A stretch of DNA of 64,000 nucleotides. It comes from Mactromeris polynyma. Taxonomy: Eukaryota > Mollusca > Bivalvia > Venerida > Mactridae. Position numbers and translations under genes: made by a program. Position 1 is the first letter of the stretch, and every line of letters begins with the position of its first letter. Below are positions 23,765 to 34,579 of this stretch, in pieces. The notes under the pieces are model-generated. The model was not told where the DNA came from and did not search any database. It was given only the letters and a program-made list of their open reading frames with translations. The DNA is taken from NCBI GenBank assembly GCA_032209605.1, contig JASFXZ010000010.1, positions 9,879,385 to 9,943,384 on the forward strand, written 5' to 3'.

Positions 23765-23979
23765 TACAGTAAAGCCTCGATATTAAGACCACCATTGGTA
23801 CCCTTGAAAACTGGTCTTATTATTAAGGTAGTCTTAATATTGAGGTTGAATAAAGAGCAAAACAGTGAAATGGACTTGAAAATTGTGTTCTTAATTTTGA
23901 GATGGTCTTAATTTTGAGATGGTCTTAATTTTGAGATGGTCTTAATTTTGAGATGGTCTTAACGTGAGGTTTTACTGTA
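23765..23979 (+). mobile_element. Mariner-type MITE, TACAGTAAAACCTC family
   Basis: Ends tacagtaaagcctc and gaggttttactgta; interior has gaccacc and attgaggt motifs. An inner segment gagatggtcttaattt is tandemly repeated about four times. Confidence 0.75.
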
Positions 23980-25762
23980 TTGATGTTTAAAGTGCAATAT
24001 CAGCTGCGGAATGAGGTCGGTGTAAAAAGAGTTTTAGTCTACTATAAAAAGGGAGATAACTCGTGACAATCTCCTGTGAATGTAACATAACGGTGTTAAG
24101 ATAATTGTAGTTTAATAGAGAGAACTTGATTGTCCTTTAGTATCAAAGCTATGTACTGAAGCTTGTCACCAAAAAATACTCGATAAAAATCCTAGTACAT
24201 GTATTAATTTGTTTTTATTAAAAAAAACTTTTTAATGAGTAACAGTTACTTTTCTTGTGCCATACTAATAATTAACACCGTATTAATGTCCTGTCAGACG
24301 ATTAAGACATTAGTCCTTAATTGGTGTGTTATAAAGTTTCAGATGATAATAATATTATGTGTATATATGTGTATTAATATGTCAACAAGAGTGTTAATAC
24401 TTGTGTGAAATCCTTTCACTTCTAATTTTTATATTAATTTAATGAAATATTTTCTCTTTTTGAACCAATTTTTCACATTGATGGCTGATATGAATCCCTT
24501 TGTGTAATATAACCTGGACAAATATATACAGAAAATTTAAGTGTGTGACTATATTGTATTTGTGAAGATTTGTGGTGTATTTAAAAACCATGACAATATG
24601 TTAGTTCTTTGGTCTAATGTAATTACCATTTGATTTAGTGTAGTATTTATATGTTTTCAGTTATAAAATTATTCGATATTATCCAATAGGGGTTATAATG
24701 GTAGGGAACATAGATACGATATAACAATAGAAATAATACATGCCATTTGTAATGTTTGGATTTTGGTCACAATATTAATTTTCTCAGATTTCACATTATT
24801 ATAACAGGTAGTCAAGGGGGCCCTACTTTTTTACTTGGTCCCTTCCTTTTCCCTTCTTTGTCTTGAAAGAGCCCTACTAACCCTACTTTTTTCAAATCTG
24901 AGGAATGTAAAGTACGGTGAATTTTTACAATATTTGATATTTTACAAGTAAGGAATCATCCCTACTCTCCCTACTGTTACGCAATAAAATCCCTACTTTT
25001 GCCCTACTTTTTTTAAAAGAGGCAAGTTGAGAGCCTGCGTTATAATTTACTCTAGCAATCTTATATCCATTGTTTTACCCTGGAATAATATTCCAAACAA
25101 TTGTATAATACTCAAGTTAAATAAACGAATATCACTAGAGTGACATATTATTTGTGTAGAGATGAAATATATGTGGATAGAGAACTTTATTTCCTCCATG
25201 ATTGAAGAGCCAAAAATGAGTCAAGACATTGACTTAAAATGATGACATCATGCATAACTATACATGTATTCGATAATATGACTTGTGCAATGTCTAAAGC
25301 TTTCTACATATTTATAATGCATAGTGGGTATTTTTCCATATTCTTTACATATGAACCTTAAATGTGTGTTTTTGTTAAGTGTAATTTTAGCTTTATACTT
25401 GAATCTGAAATCTAACTCAGGTCTGTTGATTACTTAGACGAACATTCCATATTGATGTGAACTTGAAATACAGTTCATATCATTGACTTGACGTTTTACC
25501 CCATATTGTTGGCTAGACCAGAATAATGTCCATGATAGGAAAAACTGGGTTACTATTCTGTGATACTGTCTCCTTTTTGAGTGAGTATCAATAGTTAAAT
25601 TTGTTTTTTATGACATATCAAACTTACCTTCCCATTTTTTCAAATGTATATTTTTCTCCCAGTGTTATAGTCTGTGATTCAGGAATCAATATTTTTGCTT
25701 CACTGATAAAATGATGTCTATTCCTATGAAAAACAGTGATGTGTAAATGTCACCTCTCTATA

Positions 25763-25946
25763 TACAGTCCAACCTCGATCATTAGATTTCATCGGGTCCG
25801 ACATTTTATTTAGAATAATACATGGTTTCCAAATAGCCCATTTCAATTTGATGTGTGTAAGAAGATACATCGGGACCTGATATTTATTTTTGAATGATAG
25901 TGAGTAATCGAATGCTAGGTTGTCCAATAAACGAGGTCTGACTGTT
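25763..25946. mobile_element. Mariner-type MITE, TACAGTCCAACCTCG variant
   Basis: Ends tacagtccaacctcgat and aacgaggtctgactgt. Related fragments at 4096-4205, 15263-15362 and possibly 51327-51480 share gacaaccttctatc or atcgggacc motifs. Confidence 0.68.
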
Positions 25947-26582
25947 GACAGTTGTATCTTGTTACGGCTGGTAAGATGTGGAAATTTCACATCAGACCTG
26001 CAAACTTGACAGAATGGAATCCAGGCAACAGTTGTTGTAACATTTATACTTTCGAACCGGTCATCTCTGAAATCCAACATAGATGTATTGGTGATATTCT
26101 ATTCTGTGATAACTCTTTTCTTCTTGTTTATTGTTTATGCACATATTTTGTGCCCCCAGATCTTGCTTTAAACTTATGTGAATGTGATAGCTTTTAATTT
26201 CAATTTTTGCATTCATTGTGTAATTCTATCCGTAATGTAATGACTGTTCTATCTGTCATATTGTTTGATGGCTGGAATCGACAAACATGCCCGTCAGCTT
26301 AGTGGGTCCAGTTTTTTACGACAGCTAGGAATCAGTTTTTTTCCATCAATATAAATGGTGACATTTTAGAAGTTTTATGAAAATACCCTTTGATTTTGGA
26401 AGTTATCAGATATTGTGATTATATATTCATGTACATATCTTTCCATGAACTTTGTTATTACATATGTACAGATAATTATAACTAACACATTAGTAGATGA
26501 CCAATTTATCTCTGCCTATCGTATGGTTTCATTTCATGTTTTTATTTCAAGGACATTTCTTCTCATAGTGCATGACAGTCGG

Positions 26583-26962
26583 CATCCTCGGTACCCAGGC
26601 TATTGATAACATAATGTATGATGCCCTGGGCAAATTGGCTAGCGAAACTTCGTAATGCATGAATATATAATAGCATTTCTCGACCAATGAAATTGATGGT
26701 TTCAAAAGAAAAGGAATCTCCTTTGTGAAGCGCTATTGATGTCATGCCTAACACAATTTAAAAGCCGCGATCTCATTGGATTGCCCAGAACCACAGTTTC
26801 ATCCGTAACTCTTTGGCAATTTCCGTATTGCATCAGGTGTGTGTCTTGCGTCCAATCAAATGGCTGGATTTAACCTAGTTGATTATTCATGAGTACTAGA
26901 TTTTTACAGTCAGTTTGCCCAGGGTATCATATATGTTATGAATATCCTGGATACCGAGGATG
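26583..26962. mobile_element. DNA-transposon MITE with 8-bp TSD
   Basis: 380 bp, inverted ends about 50 bp long starting catcctcggtaccc and ending ggataccgaggatg. Perfect 8-bp duplication acagtcgg at 26575-26582 and 26963-26970. hAT or P superfamily by TSD size; no transposase frame. Confidence 0.85.
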
Positions 26963-28603
26963 ACAGTCGGGTGAAAGCACCAGACTTCTGATCTACAATT
27001 CTTTTGACTAGGTACTGGTTAGGAATTCATGAAGTTTTTGTCGAGAATAATAAAGTTGTTGTAAATATTTTTGAAATAAGTAGTTTAAACGTTGTGTATT
27101 TATTATCATTAATGTATGTAAATAATCATAAATACTCGGATTATTTTAACTGACCTCTACTACTTTATTTAAGTGTCATATTGTCTATTGTCCAGTTTCG
27201 TGTACACAAGAATATTTTTCTCATCTATTTTAGTGAACTTTTTGCTAACACTCATGTATTTGACAATCCACACAAATTATTTGCTTACAGTCACTTGTTG
27301 TAACAATCATATTATATTTATTTTCCACCATATATAAATCTGCTTCACCTGTAGATTGTATAATTGAACTACAACCTGAATGTATACTTGAGCAAAGGTT
27401 ATAAAACTGAGTTGGAGTCTCAGAATGCAGTCTTGCCATTGGTCGATTTTAAAACTGCGCTCAGAACCGACCAATCAGTTGCTTGAGTTTAAGACTAGTC
27501 TCCAAACATAGGTTTAAAACCTTATAGTCTGAATTTGTGTATATTAGTGTCTGTATTTTTTCCTTGCCTCATAATCGCGTTACATATTTTTATGTACTGA
27601 ATTTTGTTTAAGATTTGTGCAAACTGCTTTCCATGGCCTACATTATTGTACCTTCGGAAAAATTCCAGCACTTTTAAAACAATTCTGGTTTTTTTGTTGA
27701 TAGGTTTTATTGTGTTACAGTCTGACAACCTTCTGTTAAACATGTTAGATGTGAATTTGTGACATATCAGTTTTTGTAAGTTCAAAGATAACTCTGTGTA
27801 TGCACATTAAACAAATGATTTTTCATGCAAGTTTCATGCACTAGAAGGGAGAGCAGATTTAGCGATGTAATAAACAATTTATCCATATACATGCTATGGA
27901 CGACTCTCTTTGAAGGATATGTTGATATGCGAGAACTGTAAGAACAAATCAAATTATAAAATATGTTATCTGATTTAAGAAAAGCTCTGCCATACAAATT
28001 GAAAAAAATATAATATGTCTATGAATTTTTTACATTTTTCAATACCGTATACTTACGTTATCTTTTCTTTTGTAAGTATTGGAGTATGAGTTTGTTGCGC
28101 ATTTGTGTTTATTTCATCTCAGGTGTAATTTTTGCTATATGACAATATTTTCAGTGTTCTTGTCATTCTATTAATTTTTAAATTTTATGTCAAGTTCGTT
28201 AGTTGCTGATAGGTTAAAGAAAGTTTATGACATCATCAGGTACAAAAAATGAAAAATTACTGTTTTTGTTGTTGTGAATAGTAGTACATGTACATTTGTA
28301 TTGTGTATTGACAACTTATTTGACATGAACATAATTTTAATTTAGACGGTGCCTTTCAACTTTCTCTCATATCAAATATTTGTTTTATTGTTTCTTGTTG
28401 TATTTTGAATAAACTTGGATTTTAGTAAAATCCACCGTATTATAGACTTATGTCATCATTTCTGCCTGATAATAACCATCTGCCTCTTTCCACACTCTCT
28501 TGTCAAGGAGGTATGTTAGTCTGCAACAGAAAAAATGTTTGCCATATTCAAGTTGTATGATACAACTCTATGCATAGCCGGAACATAGTCATGTCTTATA
28601 ATT

Positions 28604-28840
28604 GAGCGCTGCTATGGGATTTCCAACCTCTTCTGTAAATGACGTCATTTTAAGAAAACGTCTCATGTGATGTCACAATTTGCAAGCAGGAAACAATATT
28701 TACTCCATATGATCACTTCGTTTTAATATTGCCTTATCGGGCAAATATTGCTTACTGTCAGTACATGGTGACGTCACATATGACGTTTTCTGGAAATGAC
28801 ATCACTTGTAGAAGAGGTTGGAAATCGTACAGCAGCGCTC
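28604..28840 (+). mobile_element. Foldback MITE, GAGCGCTGCT family, copy 4
   Basis: 237 bp from gagcgctgctatggg to acagcagcgctc, nearly symmetric. Contains two perfect TGACGTCA palindromes, one in each arm region. Confidence 0.78.
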
Positions 28841-29134
28841 AAATTATATTTGTAAACTTAACCAATGATTCAATTCGCACTTTGAACTTCATTATAGCTT
28901 TATTTGTTGAACAATTCATCAGTCATTTTACAGGTGATTAATTCATCTAGTCCATTTTGGGGCTTTGTCTGGCATAATACAATGTAATTCTTCCAATTCC
29001 TGTCCTTTCTGAATATAGAGTTGAGCATTTCTTTCTTTGGGAAGCCAAAGTTATTTGGAATGCTGTAAACCCTATAAAGTAGAAAATCACAGTTGCCTCC
29101 CTTAGATAATAGTATTGTATTTGTATGCCGAGTA

Positions 29135-29228
29135 AGTACATTCTCGACAGCTCTCGGGCATTTCCGTACCACTTCGTTGCTCGGATAACACCTACTTGAC
29201 GTAGTTGGCCGAGGATTTCCGAATGGAG
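29135..29228 (-). repeat. Low-copy repeat, inverse of 42434-42512
   Basis: The reverse complement contains cggaaatcctcggccaac, tacgtcaagt and aacgaagtggtacggaaat, all found in the same order at 42434-42512. Confidence 0.65.
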
Positions 29229-29566
29229 TAAGTACCGTGAGTGGAGAGCTGCTGAAACGTGTATTTGAAATGTCTGGAACTATCCGTATTTTGTTTGGTC
29301 AATAAGATGTCTTAAATTGACGCTGGGTTGAATTTTACAGTGATAGTGCTTGTAATAGTTTAAAACATGTCATATTTTTTTCTTTTCAATGCATTTAGGA
29401 GGTAAAGAGATGCGTTTTACACTTTTCTCCACTTTATGTTTCATACTGACGCAAAATCTGATTGATTTACAGGAGGAGTATCACTGAACTATATTTATAC
29501 ACTGATACATACAATGTTCAAGTAATTCGATATCATAACTTTTGTGTATACATAACTTTCACCAAT

Positions 29567-29822
29567 CACTAGCGGATCCATGGGAGGGGGGTGCACCCGG
29601 CGCAGATTCCCCAACCTTACATGAATGTCAGTATAAATATGAAAATATACAGAGATCTTTAATTATAAAATTTCAAATAAGTGATTCTGAATTGGTTTTT
29701 TCTTCAATAAATTAAAAACAAAGAATAAAACACAGTCATTGCCATTTTATAAAGCTTGAGCAAAACCAAAAAACTACCAAAAAGTTTCGTCCCCCAAAGA
29801 CTAAATCCTGGATCCGCCCCTG
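29567..29822. mobile_element. MITE, CAGGGGCGGATCC ends
   Basis: About 256 bp, left end cactagcggatccatgg, right end ctggatccgcccctg. hAT-like termini; no clear target-site duplication. Confidence 0.6.
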
Positions 29823-30875
29823 GTCCCTGTGATCAAAATGGCGGTCCAGTATGGTAAAAGTTATTTCCTTTTCAAAAGGCCACCATATCATGGAATAGTG
29901 ATGTCCCCTGTTTCAAAATGTTGGCAAGGTAAAGTGATGTTCAAACAATATCATTTTGAATTTGCTGCAAGAGTAATATCCCTTAGTTGAAAATGGCGTC
30001 CAGGCCTGGTTCCCCCTGTTGAATCAGGGGACATACTTATTATCTTACTACGTGGACATTTTGACCAGATTAATCATTAATCAGGCCTGGATTTTGTATT
30101 TACATACATGACTTATGTTCCCTGATTCAATATGGCGGTTATTCATGGTAAAAATCATGCAATATTAATGCTGTTATAAAAAAAAATGACGGTCAGGTAT
30201 GAAGGTATGGTAAATTATATTGCACAATTTGTTGTTTTTTTCTTCTTATAAGAGCAGACTATTTGTTTAAGAATTATGTACATTCGGACGCGATGTTATC
30301 ATTTTGAACTGAACAGCGACCAAAACCATTTTACCTGTGCCTTAGTAGTGGTGTAGGAGTTGGCACGAGTCAAACCGAGCACACTATAGTCCAGACTGCA
30401 AACAGGCTTCTCAACATAGACAGCCAGAACATGATATTGTGGTGTTAAAGACAACATTTACTGGTGTTGCTGCCCATAACGTTTCAGGACAGAAACTACA
30501 CGATACGTTCCAGCATCCATTTTTGTTTTGGGTGAATTTTCGTCGTTTTCAGATGTAAATGTATTTATCATTCACTAGGAGCGATATTTAAAAATATGTA
30601 TCGATAACCGATCGACGGAAAATATCAATGACACATCGATATCGTTTCTATCGATGACAGCTCTAGATCCAGTCAATTTCTTTCATTTTTCTGTCAGTGC
30701 GGTGTACGGGTGTATTGATCACATGTGATAGCTCTAGTTGTTTTATAACTTCGGTGAAGCTTGTTTGGGGCTTATGTCGAGGTAAGTTTCCCATTCTTCT
30801 TTCCACTGAGGTCATACCACATTAAACGTTGACAATTTACTCCACATAATGAACCTTTAGCAAATACGCTTAATA

Positions 30876-31056
30876 TACAGTAAAATCTCACTTAAAGACC
30901 ACCTCAATAATAAGACCACGTCAAAATTAAGAACACAATTTTCAAGTCAATTTTCACTGTTTTGCTTTTTATTTAACCTCGATAATAAGACCACCTCAAT
31001 ATCAAGACCAGTTTTCAAGGGTCCAAATGACGGCCTTATTATTGAGGTTTAACTGT
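30876..31056 (-). mobile_element. Mariner-type MITE, TACAGTAAAACCTC family
   Basis: Ends tacagtaaaatctc and gaggtttaactgta; contains gaccacctcaataataagacc. Same family as the copies at 23765, 43246 and 48165. TA ends fit a Tc1/mariner TA target. Confidence 0.75.
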
Positions 31057-31290
31057 ATTGTACACAGTATCTTCATTGTGGAAACATATTGGGGCCAAAA
31101 CATGATTTTCGTAATTCTGTTGATCATACTATGACCAATAGTATAGATAAAGTTGCCAATATTGAATATATAGCTATTTCTAAGAGAGAGTAAGCAATTT
31201 CAAGACATCGTTGTTTGAAAATAAGCGCCTTAAAACTATCCAGTACATAAACGTGATATGAGACAGTGAACAATAAGGTGTGAGACAGCA

Positions 31291-31296
31291 TTTATT
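31291..31296 (-). terminator. Candidate poly(A) signal of the MYORG-like gene
   Basis: Minus-strand AATAAA in a plausible context. By eye I find no AATAAA or ATTAAA on the minus strand between the stop at 34580 and about 33005, so the 3' UTR should be long; other candidates are at about 33000 and 32896. Confidence 0.25.
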
Positions 31297-32194
31297 CATT
31301 TACACAAAAATACTCATACTCTTGTACATCCATTCAAACAATTAATTCCACTCGTTTATAATAAGTAACAACAATAAAACAAATGAAGTAAACAAGGAAT
31401 CCATTTACTATTCTCCTGCAAAACAGAAAACAAAGAACACTATATATATATATATAAGATAATAAAACATCTTTGTATTAAGCACCTTTTTAGAATTAAT
31501 TTCGAGGGTTGATAAGTAAACACTTGGACGCAAATTATATCACCAAGAACATTAAATATGTATAGTAGATAGTCAGTTATTATATTTGACTGTGATAAAA
31601 TGCTTTAAAATTTCAAAGTTACAGAGTTATCAACCTACTTTTTCGCAACTTATGCACATGCACAGCTCATAAACTAATTATTCGCCAGTTAGTAGATATT
31701 TCATATTGCAGACTTTTTTCCACATATGAAGTCCAAGAATTTAATGATCAACCCTCCAATTAATGAGACATAAAATAATATAACAAGTGAGTGCAGTTTT
31801 CCAAGCATGTATATAAAAGGGGGAAAACGGCGTCGTCATTAAGTATCTTAAAAAGGCTGTAGGGAGTCTGAAAGAGAAATTCCATCCTTAAACTTTTTTT
31901 TCGTCTAAAAATGTCAACAAATTTGGTGGGTCCCAGTGCAATTTCTTTTCAGACATTAATGGAACAAATATAGCAACATTATTTTAATTAACATATGTAC
32001 TATGCGTTCATGCTGGTTCAAAAAATGATAACGATCGCATACAACGCATAATCTTACAAACGCTCCTGATATACGATCAAATACATGGATTCAAATTATA
32101 CCAAAATTGTGCCCATCTGTAACATTTTGTTGATAGTATAGCTTTTAAAAAGAGACTTTCAGAGCTCAGAAAACTTTCAGATGTTTAGGTAGAC

Positions 32195-32349
32195 CAGGGC
32201 CGTAAATTGCCTCCCCTGAAAGGGGAGGCACCCCGCCGAGCGGTGCAAGGCGAAAAAAATTTGGACCCTTTTTAGACAAAAAATGTTGTTTTTTTTCAGC
32301 CCGCAATAGGAGGCAACTGCCTACATGCCTCCATGTAATTTCGGCCCTG
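32195..32349. mobile_element. Short MITE, CAGGGCCGTAAATT ends
   Basis: 155 bp, ends cagggccgtaaatt and aatttcggccctg, flanked by a perfect 5-bp duplication tagac. An internal hairpin gcctcccctgaaaggggaggc follows the left end. Confidence 0.8.
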
Positions 32350-32409
32350 TAGACATTGGCCCCTAGCATGTCCCCGAATTTTATTAGATGCTTTTAGTAA
32401 TGTAAACGA

Positions 32410-33053
32410 CACTCATTAACAAAAAGTACAAGTACTCCGATGACATATATAGGATATTCCAATTAAATCTTAATACATCAAATAGAAATTTCAAACACAG
32501 AAAGTTAAATATGTCTGTAATGTTCCCAATAATTTTCAGCGCAAAATACAGCCTAATCATTAAAATAAAGCCAATTTTATAACACCGCACAGAAATAAAA
32601 AGTCACAGAGTAACTTAATTGGTCATTACCGAGTGCGACCGCCGTTTGCCTGCACGGATAAGGGCTTGGCATCTATTTGTCATTGACGCAATGAATATAC
32701 AAATACAATTCTAGGGGAATCTTTGCTTCTTTGTTAATATCTTTTTGGCCTGTTCTGCGGTGGATCAACTCATCATTGATACGATATGGGAAGATATTGA
32801 CTGGCCAACATTACCCAGTCAAACGGCAATCTCACTCGATGATGACCGATTGAGTTATATGTAAATTCTTATTTCTGTGTGGTGGTACTAATTGGCTTTA
32901 TTTCAATGAGTAGGCTGTATTTTGCGCTGAAAATTATTGGGAAGATTACAGACATATTTAACTTTCAGTGTTTGAAATTTCTAGTTGATATATTCATATT
33001 TAATTGCAATATTCTTAATATGTCATCGGAGTACTTATAACTTTTGTTAAGTG
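32410..33053. repeat. Large inverted repeat, arms about 190 bp
   Basis: Arm 32410-32602 is the diverged reverse complement of 32866-33053; shared blocks include gcgcaaaatacagcct, ccaataattttcagc and tccgatgacat. The spacer is about 265 bp. Confidence 0.85.
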
Positions 33054-33627
33054 TATATTGTTTTCATGGTTATACGAGTATACAAAGCCTTAACAAATAA
33101 TCAGTTATCTAACATAATATTTGTCGGCAACTCCAGCTTAAAGTTATCAAACTATGTACACTCTGATACATTAGTAACGCATACGATTCATGACTATTAT
33201 AAAACTAGATAACATTACAAAAACAATGTGTAATTACATACACATGTATATACATAATTCTGAGTATTATTTCATAACAGCGAGTGACAATAAATGCATA
33301 GTAATACTTCTTGGCATAGTCACTACTTCAAGTGTTAATACGAAACCCGGCTTCCACTAGCTTTCTGGTTTAGCAAAGAATTAAACTATGCAGTAAAATA
33401 ACAAATTATTGTGTATGCACGTACATCGTTCGTTAAAGCTTAGTAATTGTCCCAGAGTAATCTAGACGCCAAATTGGCAATCATTTATGACAAATATCCG
33501 AGTTTGTCTTCTTACTTTGGTTGCCGTTGCACATCAAATCCGTTACTATACAATAAAGCAAACACAAGCACTGTATTGAATAATCCTATGTAAATTCCAT
33601 ATTCATTTAGTTAAGTTGTTCGTACTC

Positions 33628-34206
33628 CATGTCCTCCTAGCCTGGATTACCTGCCATTGTCATTACATTATGTGCAGAGTACGCTGGGTACCAGACTGCA
33701 TGTCCTCCTAGCCTGGATTACCTGCCCTTGCCATTACATTATGTGCAGAGTACGCTGGGTACCAGACTCCATGTCCTCCTAGCCTGGATTACCTGCCATT
33801 GCCATTACATTATGTGCAGAGTACGCTGGGTACCAGACTGCATGTCCTCCTAGCCTGGATTACCTGCCATTGCCATTACATTATGTGCAGAGTACGCTGG
33901 GTACCAGACTACATGTCTCCTAGCCTGGATTACCTGCCCTTGCCATTATATTATGTGCAGAGTACGCTGGGTACCAGACTACATGTCCTCCTAGCCTGGA
34001 TTACCTGCCCTTGCCATTACATTATGTGCAGAGTACGCTGGGTACCAGACTACATGTCCTCCTAGCCTGGATTACCTGCCCTTGCCATTACATTATGTGC
34101 AGAGTACGCTGGGTACCAGACTACATGTCCTCCTAGCCTGGATTACCTGCCCTTGCCATTACATTATGTGCAGAGTACGCTGGGTACCAGACTACATGTC
34201 CTCCTT
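33628..34206. repeat. 72-73-bp minisatellite, 8 units
   Basis: Eight near-identical units with tcctcctagcctggatt, attatgtgcagagtacg and ctgggtaccagact. Lies on the 3' side of the MYORG-like gene. Confidence 0.95.
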
Positions 34207-34579
34207 TAACTGTTCGCGCTAGTTATGGGTCTGCAAAACATGTTTCAAACATCCTATCATAAACCACACCGATCATAATCATTGCACATTTTACCTCTAT
34301 CAAGTCTTGTTAATGTCTTTTGTATCTGGTAAACGTTATTGTACAACACATTCCAATACGAAAATTGAGCACACTTAATCATAAGAATAATTTGTTGTGG
34401 TTGCGTTGTCCTTTGTAATTGCTGGTTTCATTAATTGTATTTCAAATATGTCACCATGTTCTTTATATGCTAGGTATTTGGTTAACATGTCATTAAACAG
34501 TTTCCCTAGTTTCCAAGAAATGGACAAACTCTTGATGATTCATCAAGTGATACATGATTAACACATATTTTACAGAGAA

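Larger units (their letters stand above)
22345..34579. other. 3' flank and intergenic region, repeat-rich
   Basis: No coding exon recognised. The first AATAAA after the ABCA3-like stop that I see (23849-23854) lies inside a mariner-type MITE; another at 28408-28413 has a T-rich context, so the 3' end is unresolved. Holds MITEs, a run of ccctact-rich low-complexity DNA (24810-25015), degenerate repeats with atggcgg units (29823-30210), and the probable 3' UTR of the MYORG-like gene from about 31290 upward. Confidence 0.6.

Noticed and set aside
30680..30785. Possible noncoding exon ending in gtcgag followed by gtaagt
   Set aside because: A good donor motif but no coding frame or partner exon; chance occurrence is likely.
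33628..34206. CRISPR-like look of regular repeats (also the 60-bp and 21-bp arrays)
   Set aside because: Repeats are contiguous without unique spacers, and the DNA is clearly eukaryotic.
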